A stretch of DNA of 64,000 nt. It comes from Branchiostoma floridae (lineage: Eukaryota > Chordata > Leptocardii > Amphioxiformes > Branchiostomatidae). Shown here in pieces: positions 1 through 12,200 of this stretch (within the stretch, counting starts at the first letter, position 1; every line of letters begins with the position of its first letter). A program made the translations under genes and the position numbers. The notes under the pieces are model-generated. The model was not told where the DNA came from. It saw only the letters and a program-made list of their open reading frames with translations, and ran no database searches. The stretch is from the NCBI RefSeq assembly GCF_000003815.2, contig NC_049979.1:17759294-17823293 (forward strand). Direction: 5' to 3'.

Positions 1-3000
1 TTTTGTCAATTAATCACTTCCACCTATTTCAAGTATACTGAAATCAGCAAGGTTCTACTGACAGAGCTTGTTGTATTACATAATTAGAATATGGAAAGAA
101 ATCTTAATCTAAAGTAATGAATCAGGGGATTGTATCATGGCCCTGTCCTAATTAATTAAACAAACTGTCATTCACATTTCTTCTATCAAAACAATTTGGC
201 ACATTGGTACACAGAGTGCCAAGACAAGGAACAGGGAATTGGATTATGCTTCCATCCAGAAGAAAGGTGCTATTTTAAATGCAGCATTCATAGAACAAAA
301 GTAATAATAAAAATGTAACTTTGTTATAGTAATGCTTGGGTAGATATTAGAATTGATTTTCTGTGCATTCCATTGATACCAATAGATTTTTGACTGGCCA
401 TGCACCTGCACCCCAGTTTGCTCCTGTCCCTCAATGAAAACATTTGAGCCTTTAAGAATTTGATCTGGTATATTGGGAATTTACAATGCCTTAAAGGCTT
501 TATTGCTTAAGGAAGCTGTTACTGCATCACTGTAATATTTGTATAGAAGTTGAAGAGTCATAAAAAAAATTTAAGAAATATTGTATCCAAAGTCGTCTAT
601 AGGAAGAAGCAGCCCAGGTTCAGCTTTATATGTAATTTCATGGTTCATATAGTATGCATGAAGACGGCTACATGTGTGGACAGTAGGGATTGTCCCAGAT
701 GCTATCACCTTAGGTGGACAGAGTTACTATTATGTGATTTGCACATCAGAAAGTATCAGATGTTTTGCAGAGTATGTCAAAACAATCCTCCAATTATACC
801 CTGCTGCATTTACGAAATAAAGTAGCACAGAAACACTCTCATCATTGTGTTTGAAACCTTTGTTATGAACCATATATCTAAAGGGAAGAAGAATGACATT
901 TTTGTATCCACCCAGTTGCCTCCACCCTCACTAGATTAGCCTTGACATGCTGAAAAAAAAATCACATGCTGAAACTAGTCACAAGTTTTCATCATCAAAG
1001 TTGTAAAGAGCACCCTGTCTAACAATTTCTTTATGTATCAAAACAATACAGGGGGCAAGATATCAGAATTAGATCTTTAAAAAATCATTGCATGGTTAAA
1101 AACGTGTGCTGATAACACAGATTAATTCGTGACAGAAAAGAGTCGGGAATGCCCATATTATACTTTGTTGCATGGATAGCTGCAAGCTGCATGCATATGC
1201 ATGCTCTCCTGTTAGACTCTTGATATACATATGTACCATTACACTCCTAACACTATTTCCCCATGTTTTCTTCACACTGGTTGTTATTTTTCAATGTGAA
1301 TATATGACATGGGCTTCTGTTACTTCCTGCAGCCACCTGAACTATTAGTATTTCACCCCTACACACCACTCTTGCAGCCCAAGATATCATGGTAAATTGC
1401 ATTAACACTGAATAACAAGCTTTTGACTGTGACCCTGAAGTGCATCTCATGCTCAACATCAGGCATCCCACATCACACTGTACCCACCCCTGTTACATTG
1501 CTGCTTAGATAAAGGCTTCCAACTAGAGCAAAGACAAATCAAGGGATCGGCCTTCTTCATTAGCTAATGAGATGTGAAAGGAAACATTGGAAAATCCAAC
1601 TTGATTAGCAGTCTGCTAGCCTATTGCTTGTCTGTTCTATTGGTGAGATGAAGTAATGGGTCTCCTTCAATGATTGGAAGGTAAAAAGCATGGAGGAAGA
1701 GAATGTACAGGATTATATGACATTTTTCCATAGTCTGAATCAATTATGGTCAATTATGTAAGCATAGTTTGTCATGGCATAATTGTACCTGTGCTTAGAG
1801 CATAGCAGTATCCATACCAGAGGCCAAAACCAAAGTTTAGAGGTGTTTTATCCACTATTTTTTGTTACAAGAAGATCTACACTTAGAAGTCATAGTTACG
1901 CTGCTAACTACCCAGATGGGGCCCCTCCAGGCTATGAAGGCAGTTTGGTGTAACAGAAGAGGGTTACAGCCTGACATACATATTATAGTGATGAAGCAGC
2001 AGCATAAAAGGTGACAGAATGGTCTGTCCTGTGATGAAGAATGTCTCCATTGCTTCACCAGAAATGGTGTCCTGCCAACACTTTGTGACATCTATGGGAG
2101 AATTTTTACTGTTATGAGGCTCACGAAACTGTTGTAGAATATAAAAAAGTAATGTATTATAGATTGAAGAAGTCTGCATTGTGTGTCAAATGTGATTCAT
2201 ACACACTAGAATACAAACAAAATCTAGAGCATGTTTGTTGTAAGCCATTATGAATTTATGACAGCATTTCCCTGCAAATGACAGTATATGAGTTTCCATA
2301 CAAGTAGCAAGCATTTATGCCCATGATTATCTTTGATTAAACTTCACCAAAATTGCTGGTATTTGCAAAGTAATAGTCTAATGATATTTGCTTTGTTCCC
2401 AATTATATTTCAAATTGATACAAACAACAATCTTACTTATTTTCTCAACATGCAAATGTAATCATCAAAGACAATGTTTTATTTTTAGAAAAGTTACATT
2501 AATTTTGTGCACAAATGTTGGACCCCTCATCTGTACCCCTCTGCATGTGATTACTTTCTAGATGTATCTGTCTCCGATGACATTGGCCCTTTTACTGGAG
2601 ATAAAATAAAACAGCTTGATGGGATTTGGGATTCAAAAGTTCAAGGTTTTTGAGAATGGGGTATTTTCTGCAGAATAAGCCAATAGGTCAACTGCAATTT
2701 ATTTCTCGTTCATAGCCTGCCTGCAAGAAAAGAAAAATGCTGCAGGGGAAATAGCATCAGCATTCGGCAAGCTGACATTCTTGGCATGAGAAGTAGTTGC
2801 CATAGCAAATTAACTTTCTATATAAGTGCATCAACACAGCGCTTGAGGCAGTAAAATATGATCTGATTTTATATTGATACAAAGTTGATACAAACTGTCT
2901 CTGCCTCTCTGTGCAAATTAGAACCCAAATTGATTAGTCTAGCATACCCCAGACACTTTAACATGATTGTCCTTTGAGGTAACCAAAAATAATCTTACTT

Positions 3001-4141
3001 ATAATAATTTTTCAAGGCTTCATCCAATTCTTCCATGTCCAAGGATATTTTTTCCATATCTCTTCAATAATTAATACTGTCTGGTCTTTTCCTTAGCACT
3101 ATTTACATGACTTTTGAAACGTGCTACCAGAACTTCCCACATTCATCTGAGGATGTATGAGCAGGCTTTCATAGATTCAGTTGATATAACTGTACCTAAG
3201 ATAAAATCTACTGGTAAAGAGTCAGAGATCTGGATACAGAGAAGAAAAATATTGCCTCAGTCTACTCACAATGATCTAAAACATGGAGTATTAAGTCATT
3301 ATGAGGTGAAATATCTATGATTTATGTATGTATTCTTAAAGCCTCTTTTGATAGACTCTTGCCAGTAATAAATTTTGATCCAGGTCTGAAATGCTCAACA
3401 CAGTTTATGATCTGTTACTGATAGAGCGGCCACCCCCATATTGCCATGCTTTATACTTTTGCAATCTTCAAAGTTATAAGTGCATTGTAAATTCCCAGAT
3501 AAGGTACAAAATGTAGTATACCTAAAACTGCGGGGCTGTATCTACTTTTTTGGCATTTTCTGCTCCCTACATTCATACATACACTGATTCATAAACTCAA
3601 TCCATTTTTTCTTGAAGTAATGGTACTTGTTCAGAGTTGTTTTTCTATATGCTGACTTCAGGTTCAGAAGTGTGCTTATGAGTAAGTCCAGTCTACACTG
3701 TATCTCAGCTTAGCATCTGTTCCACAAAAATACTGACCATTAAAGGTTTTCCATAAATCTGTGGTGGTAACTACTAGTGCCTTTTAGCCCTGACAGGAGG
3801 ATAGATGAACTTCAAGTAGTCTGGACTGTCCTATTGATGTTTCATATCCCTCCATCTATCTATTTGTTGCTTAGTACACTGTTACCTCATCACAGCAGAG
3901 CTTAGAATGAAATGGGTGTCATTATGTGAGAGCTGTACGGAACGGGAGGAAAATAGATACAAATTATCCGTGCTTCAAAACTTTCCTTTCTCCGTTAATT
4001 TGCTTCACACCAGTGTAACTGCGGAAAAATCGATAGGCTGATATTGCGATGAACATGGCAAGATTATATGTCAGTTTGAATGCCTTCATGTGGATTCTTA
4101 AAAGCCTGCCAAGTTTAGTTTCCTTGACCATCTATACTGAA

Positions 4142-4173
4142 GGCTAGGATAATACATGTATGTTATCCTAGCC
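4142..4173. repeat. Perfect 11-bp hairpin with palindromic loop
   Basis: GGCTAGGATAA (4142-4152) pairs exactly with TTATCCTAGCC (4163-4173) across a 10-base loop that itself contains the palindrome TACATGTA. It is a strong foldback in AT-rich intron DNA and could be the remnant of a small inverted-repeat element. No function is evident. Confidence 0.6.
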
Positions 4174-7100
4174 AGGAAGGCATACTTACTTCATACATAT
4201 ATTTTAATATTTTAGTGCTCTTTCAAAGGTTTAGTTAAGTTTCTTTGTGACCTACTTCTTTCTGTGACTTAGGTCCTTTCCTAAATCTGATGAATGTTTT
4301 CTCCTTTCGGTTTATTTTATTTCACATTTTATAATATCTTTTTTTATCACCTATCCCACCTGACATCACTTTTACGCATGATATGTGGACAATCAGGGTT
4401 TTATAAAAATATGTGATAAAAGTGAAAAGGGGCCCTACAAGCTCCTTAACATACAGTGAAAGAAAGTAGTACACACAAATTAAGGCAAAAAGATTTGCAT
4501 GCAGCTCTATTAAGATAGGTCATTGGGTTTGCACAAGTCAGACTTTGACTATAAAGCCTGATAAAACGTATGGTTAGATGAACTTACATCTATATATCTT
4601 TTTCTTGCAAAGGCAACCCAGGGGCCAGCATTCCAACCCACTATATTTGAATAGATCCCTAAACATTAGAGATTCTGAATAGATAAAGGCAGGTGCTGTG
4701 CAATCACCTAATTATAAGTCCATTGTTGGGGACAAAAGGTCCTGGGATACCAAGATGCCTTTTGGGCTTGTGTAGAAGATGTTGTGGTTTTCAATGCGAA
4801 GTATTGCCTCAGAGCACAATTGACTGATAATACCTGCTGGTGCACAGCCATATATCTCCAAGAGTGTTCACAAGGCTATGTTATTGCCTAGCAATGCTAA
4901 TTTTATTCTTTCTTAGGTCTTTTAAAGGATGTTGCTGTGATATGAGCAAACCTTTGGAAACATCTCCGAACAGCTACATCAACAAAGGTGGCTGTGGCAA
5001 CACCACCCTGCCCAGAAAGGTAAAGCATGCCAAACCAAAATATCAGGAGGGTACCCTGACAACTGGATCAACAACAAGTGTTCCTATTGATGGTGATTTC
5101 AGCTGAGAAGACCAGTTATGCACTATGATTTTATAATTGCTTTGACATTCCCAAGACCAGTGCACCACCCCAAGATGCAGCAAGGTTGTGAAGTTGCTAC
5201 GTACATTGCCTATTTTTTACTAGAAGTGTTAAAACTTCCCCCAGGCTTTTAGAATAAGTTACCATTGAAACATGTTTAAATCCTCCTTCCCCTTGTGTAA
5301 AATGAACCTTCTCACAGCTGAGGGCTCATCTATAAATTAGATATGTATTGATTACAAAATCAATTCCAGTCAAGAGAAAGTTTATAGTCTGCAGACATGA
5401 CTGGAATACTAATTATAAAATGTCCTCCATCCACACATGCACAAATCAGATATATATCATGGTTAAACAACTTTATGATCTAAATGTTGGGCTTTGTTTA
5501 CAAGGCAGCGACCCAATGAATGGAAGAGAAGGACAATCACTATGGTCAAAATGTGCCACCCCAGCAGTATCAGGGTTTAAATTTATCTGGCTGAAACAGA
5601 CCTGTCACTAGTGCTTGCCCTGCAGTGGACATGATGTTAAATTGGTTCTCTGAAACAGGTGCATAAACAACGTATGCAGAAAACTTACAGCTCCCTGCAC
5701 ATAGTGGGCTTTATATATCTAGATGTGCAATAACTGGCATAGCTGACACACTTGATATGACCGTACCATGTGGAAGGTGTTTTAAGAGTTTCAGAATTGC
5801 AAGCATGATGAAACTAAGCCAAACTAGTTTTGGCACATTCTCTGATCCTTGATGTTTAGTAAGGTACCGTAAAAACTTTATTTTCATATGCTTAAGTTAA
5901 ACTGATTATACTCCAGACATGATATGATCTTTGATGAACAGTATAGGCTTACCAACCCTGTTATTAAATTTCAAACACAATTTCTCAGGAAAACACGAGA
6001 CGATCAGTAAATCTGTGCCATAACTTCTGAGCTCTGTCTTCACGCATGCTTCTGACTTTTTGGATAGTACCATGTTTTATGTATCATATTAGATTGAATT
6101 AGATTGAAATGAGAAACTGAAGCTGATATACAGCTGGTATACAAGCTATCAGCAGTTTGCTTAATACTAAAATCGCCACATAAGTAACAGGCAAGATGTA
6201 ACTTGTAAGGCCACACAAAGTAAATTACAGGCTTTAAAATACTTTTTATAGCCAGATTGCCTTGTGGGGAACCTCAGCCAATATAAAGCTAGGTCTTTAA
6301 TGTCTTGAAAAGAAAGTGATTTGAAAAGGAGCTGAATTTGTATGCTTGATGGGAGAGTGTCCTGCATAAGTACTTCTAATGCAGTAATACATCTTGATAT
6401 CCAACTCACATCTGTCTGTCCCATTTTGGCTTCTCGGCTGTAAAATTCTCCCAGATCAACTTAGTGGTTGCTCTCTAGAAGGGCAATCTACTCATAGAAC
6501 CCAAGTTCACTTCACAAACGTGCATTGCTTACAGCATTTATAAGCTGCAAGAACATTAATGGCCTAATCCATGATATATTGCCGCTTCACCATGTGTATT
6601 ATTCTGCGCTACCCGCTATTGAACAGTTAGCATGGCCACAGTGAACCACAAAATCTTTTGCCAATGACAGTGAAGAATTCAGTATCCTTTCATGGTGCCC
6701 TGGGAGCATCCTTCCTTCAAGCTTTTTACATTGCAAGTGATCTGAGATGAAAACATTTTCTTACCAGTTTGTCACATACTCTTTCACCGTACAATGGTTC
6801 AAAGGCAGCATGAGATCTTGCCTGTCTTCTAACATTGAAATTAAAAGCCAATGACTAATGGACAGTTGCGATATCGGCTGTACCGACCCAACCAGCTACA
6901 ATCTGTAATTCCTGAGCAGACTTACATGGAAATATGCCAAATGAAAGGAATATTTTATTGGTCTTAGATGAAGGAGAGCATGGATCAATGAGCACCTCAT
7001 CTAGCATTGTTCATGAGTTCCATACTGCTGACATGGCACATTAAACTTCGACAAAACTTTCTGATGCTCAAACTTGACTGTAGGTTTACAGTCACCTTTG

Positions 7101-8464
7101 AATCTAAGCAAGGCCTTTGATGGTTTGCATTGATTAATGGTTGAAAACGAGCTTATAGCAATGGTGATACAGGATTATGCATTATAAGTCTTTGGAAACT
7201 TCTACCCCTGCCTTGGCCTGCAGCCCAAAAACTAATTACTAATTGCCATCTGAAATAGATTCTCATGGTCATATAGCCACAACTATGCCAGACATTATAA
7301 ATATTCATCACAGTGACCCTTGCAATGCATATCAAGAGTCACCATCTTTCTCTATTCTTCAGAACTATCTAGACATGTAGATGATAGTCATTTGTTGCAT
7401 GAATGTCACATGTGAGGGTATTCTCTAATCAAGCTTATTGCACCATGATTGCTGATTGCCAATATCTGCGGCTGCCTGAGCTCATGGTTGATGATTGTGC
7501 AGCATCTCCTCAGCAGAATTATCATATTCATTAGACTGCTTATCAAAAATGAATATCTTAAACACACCAACATTCACCTTAACCAATGATACATGATACT
7601 TGCTATTTGCAAATGCATGTTAACTGCTAGAAGCACCCCTACAGTATAACCAGGTATTAGTATGTGTATCTTTTTTGGAAGGACAGTTGGATGTGCGGAG
7701 TGTAGTAATGCTAATGGTAATTTTAAGGATAAGATATAAGGAAATGGTGTTACAATGTATAAGGTAGACAGAGTTACATAAATCTAAAGCCGACTTATTA
7801 AAAATTAAGGAAACATTGAAGGTAATGTTGATTAGAGATTGTGTCAGACTTAAATACCAAAAACTGAAGAGTGATATGTGTGAACTTTTGTTTTGGACAT
7901 ATATATGTCATTGATTTATAGTTATACTGCATACCATCATCCTAATATATAATCAACCACAAAAATTATTTCATTACTATTCCCCATTCCTTGAGGCAAT
8001 GGGAATTGGAAGAAATTATAGAATGACCTGGGCACCCTTAAAGCCAACCACATGAATGTTGATTGAGAGGGATTTATTGCCTTCCAAACTACTGTCATCC
8101 ACTGTAATCCCTTGATGATTAATATTGCTTCCAGGTCAAGCCCAGGTTATTTCCTGTTGGTCTCCTGGGACATAGATGTAGGATCATATTAAATGGTAGA
8201 AAAGAATCAGATGTAATTATTCTTCTTTCTCACATGTGGTATTTTTATATTACAATCCAAACATGAATTGTTTTTTGTCGCATTTCCTCTTTTTCTTTTG
8301 CCAAATCTACAAATAGATTTAACTTTTTCATTTGGGGGCAAAATGAGCTGAAATTTAGCAGGTAGGTAGAGATAGCAAATAACCCCAGACCTTTTTTTCA
8401 CTTTTTGAATGTACCGGAGGCTTTAGAAATTATTGTATTCAGAGGTTTGGGTCATACTTAGACC

Positions 8465-8830
8465 AAATATATATATTAGGCCCCTGTCCCCAGGTATTAC
8501 AACCTGATGACCTGAAATTTGGTATAGAGGTGCATTGGACATGCCCACAGGAATCCATTAACACTTTTTGTTCAATAGATCACTTCAAAAATTAGTTATT
8601 TCAAGATTTTTGACTATAAATGTATATTTTTGTCTCCTATGCCCTTGTATTAGAACCAAATGACCTGAAATTTGGTATGAAGGTGCGTACAGTGTGTGCC
8701 CACAGGTCTTTATTCACGCTCATGGTGTACATCACTTAAAATTGTTAAATTTTGGATTTTTTGCCATTTTGCCTGTTTCCTGAAAAAGCCAACTGATCTG
8801 AAATTTGTTATAGGGGTAGCTTTACCACTA
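8465..8830 (+). repeat. Three diverged tandem copies of a 130-155 bp unit
   Basis: The core GACCTGAAATTTGGTAT occurs at 8509-8525 and again exactly at 8662-8678, with a diverged copy (GATCTGAAATTTGTTAT) at 8795-8811. Flanks are also shared: copies 1 and 2 both have a pyrimidine-rich 'CCTGTCC/CCTATGCC' lead-in, a 'GAGGTGC/AAGGTGC' follow-on and 'GCCCACAGG'. Spacings are 153 and 133 bases. This is an old interspersed or tandem repeat. A related motif appears near 31.6 kb. Confidence 0.7.
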
Positions 8831-9055
8831 GTAATGGAAAATGAGTCATATAGACCAGTTCATTTTGCATAGATAGGGGTGTTCCAGAAGAGTCCATTCT
8901 TGTATGGGGGAAACTATACTTAAAAATCCATTTTGGAGTGGGATAATGTTTTGGGATAGGTCAATTTCTGCCTAAGGTTAATATGGAACAGTACATTTTT
9001 GCGTTGGGATGGAAATGGATTGAAATACTGTAAGTTCATTTAAGCTTGTGGAGAT

Positions 9056-9216
9056 TTAATTTCGCGGTAGCAGGAAAATGGAATTTTCGCAGTGGTTTTA
9101 ATTTCGCGGTAGCACCATGCACTGTAGCCTCTTACTGTTATGGAAAAATGTTCGCTGTGGTTTTAAATTCGCGGTGAAGCGGCCGCCGCGTAAACCGCGA
9201 ACATTAAACCAGCGCA
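9056..9216. repeat. TTTCGCGGTAG direct repeats and a CGCGG hairpin
   Basis: TTAATTTCGCGGTAGCA occurs twice 42 bases apart (9056-9072 and 9098-9114). Just beyond, 9152-9182 and 9184-9215 form a near-perfect inverted repeat of about 30 bp centred on GGCCGCC, with TTCGCGG on one arm and CCGCGAA on the other. The block is strikingly CpG-rich inside a CpG-poor intron, which suggests a recent insertion or protection from methylation. It resembles a small non-autonomous repeat; the family is not known to me. Confidence 0.65.
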
Positions 9217-12200
9217 GCTGCATCTACAGTATGCTGTATTTGCTCATGAGCAATTGTCAGCCTTTCTTACCGCTCTTCTTGATTTTTCTCTTCTCTACCT
9301 TTAAACCAGTACAATAGCTGAGCTTAATTTTTTAAAATTTCGAATCCTTTAAAGTCCGGGTTGTGCCATTTTTGTGCATGAGGGCACCTGATGACCCAAA
9401 TAGCAGCATCGTTTATACATTTTCAATTAACTTGCGTCATTGGAGATAACCAAAAATTTATCACATGGATTTTTTTAAATTTTCGTTTTTCGCAGTCAGG
9501 ACATACTTAGCTTCTCTAACATGTAGGCTGTCATCCTGGGAAAATTTGCAGTTTCTGAGCAGCTTAGAGCAAATAAGTGTAAATACTTTTGGGGTCCATA
9601 ATCAACAAACTTGCATTTCTTAATTAACATTTCACTACGTATTCTACCCCAAATTAAGAGACAACAGACTGTAACGACAAGTGCATCAGAAAGAAGTAAC
9701 GTTACATGTACATGTGAAAAATGGCTTTCCACTGTAATTATGAAGCTTTGCGTCCTACGTTTCTTGGTAGAATTGTAGCTTTTTGGCTTCAGCGTGTCCA
9801 CCTACGTCAGAAATTGTAAAAAAAACTCTGGTCCAAGCCCTTTTCTACAAAACCCTTTCCAAGTTGGTTGAATTTCTATGTCAAGTTCTATTTTGAAAGA
9901 ATCACTCAACCACAAGTTTTGCTATTGGTTCTTAGTCTCCTGATACCCAACCTGTGGTTGTTGAAGGAAGAAGATTCTACCACTGCACTTGGCTAGGTTT
10001 GATGGATTGTCCGTGTTTTATTACCGCTCCGTCCAGACTGGGGAAAGCCATGAATTTTTAAAGACATTGGATTGTTGCAAATCTCAGCAATTGCACCACA
10101 CCAATTGTTACAGTGTCACTTCCACAGGAAAGAAGAGTCCAGTGCCAAAAAGCATGTGTGTAAGCAGACAATGCCAGAACCATTCTCAATACACAAAAGC
10201 CAGATTAATTTGCTTCTCCTGCAAGCTTGTATTTCACTCATCAATATTTCACATCATGTTAAATCCAATAGTCTCCATGAAATGAAGTACCCTGTTTTTA
10301 CCTCCTTGAATGAGAAGACAAAGAGCTAGCAAAGAAAGAGGCTGTTACTTCTCACGCCATGCATTAATCAAGTCAATGTCTGGCAATGCATGTACTGCAC
10401 TTAAGTCTTGTTGTGCAAAACATTTAGGGCATAATATTGATTTTCAAACATCCACCACTGTAGAAATATACATTAAGAACAAGGTAGGGCACAACAAAGA
10501 TGCAGTTCCCTAACCACGCCGAGTTCTTTACACTGGACATAATCCCTGGTGTACATCAGCTACATAATGTTGAAGTGATCCCCTGTGAGCCTGAAGCCTT
10601 TCCTTTCATCCCCACAATGACGAAAGCTACATTACACTGACAGCTGTGGCTTGGGAAGGTGTTGGTTGGAAAGGCCACAGCCACAGTGGGTAGAATGAGG
10701 TGATCCATAATCATGGTTTTCCATGTCAGGGTGGGATTAAAGTCACTTCTTCAGCATGCTTTCCTCAAATGCATGATGGACACCTTACAATGATTTCTCC
10801 TAAGGACTGCTAACCATATACTATTAAAGGGACGTATTGAAAACTTTGATGGGAAAGCTAAGTATCAAACCCCTGAACTTTTGTCCCAGAAGCAAAATTA
10901 TCAACTGCAGGATGCAGATACAAACTTGTGGTAAAAGATCCTTAACAAAGTTAAAGTTCAACAGAATGATTTTGTATGCATTGTAAAGGAAAATTGATAG
11001 TTGATATATGATTTTAGATATAACATTACCCTTCATGTAACTATCAATGATAAGGACATCTTTCAGTAAGAAACAAACCGTCTACTCCCAAAAAGTTAAT
11101 TTTTGGAATGAAAATGTTTGCAGAGTATGGGCTGTACCAGAAAATGGTAAGGAGATGGGTCAAAAGCAATTGTCCCGTGTTCTGTTTTAGGAAAGCAATC
11201 ATTGTGGTATGATCCTGGCACAAAGAGCTATAGGCCCCATTTCATTAACCCAATTGGTTCAGCCCCGGTGATCGAGCATTACTTTGCAGAGAGTGACAAG
11301 CTCATCTAAAGCTTACATGACCTCAAATTCAATATGACAAAACCACATGATAACACACAACCAATCAGAGCACAGTTTAAATTTCACAGAAATTAAATCA
11401 CTGAACAACAGCATTAATAGACAGTGACAATGATATTGGTAAATACTTATCGGTAAATATCTATAATGACTTATTCTTTTACAAGGGAAGTGAAATAACC
11501 AGGTTGACTTTGTTAACATCAAGGATTTTGTACTGTATGAATTATATGAAATACATGTATTAGCCAATACATTCTGATATTTCATACAGGTACTTTGATA
11601 TTTTGTAACTTTACAAATAACAGAGTTTTTTTTGGTTTACTTGGTCACAAAAGTTACACCGAAAAGTCATCAGAGCTGGAGCCATTTGGTTACAGTAATT
11701 TCATTCATCAATATTAATGGTCCTATTCTCCAGATTAAAGAGGAGATTTGATGCTTGATGAAAATGCACTGTGGGTAAGGAACAAGAATCAATCTCCTTC
11801 ATCAGAGGCTTGTCTCCTGACACCCAATTAATAGTCAAGTTTTTAATCAATTCCAGTGTAATGAAATTTTGGATCATTCTACTTATTTCATGGGATCTCT
11901 AAGGATTTAAGAGGAAGCAGTTATCATTTTATTCAAGTCCTATAGAATTTGTTCTAATGTGTAGGTTGCTAAACATATCCATGCAGTCTGTGGTTGTGTC
12001 AGTACCCATCAATACTTAATTTAAGTGTTATAAAATTTGAGTATAGTCATGGCATTATAATACTGGTAAGGTTTGCCTGTACGTGGGTTGCTAAAATGAG
12101 TATTCTTAAAATAAATAATAATTCAGTTAAGTGTATACTTCAGGTCTCACTTCAAATTCCTTCACTCAATCAAATGTTGTGTACAGCAATATTGTAAGCA

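Noticed and set aside
1955-2050. Possible NCX-like FFI segment on the minus strand
   Set aside because: The resemblance was limited to three or four residues and there were no matching splice sites in phase.
9496-9801. 101-codon minus-strand frame near the 9-kb repeats
   Set aside because: Flanked by repeat DNA, no domain, no splice sites. Treated as chance.
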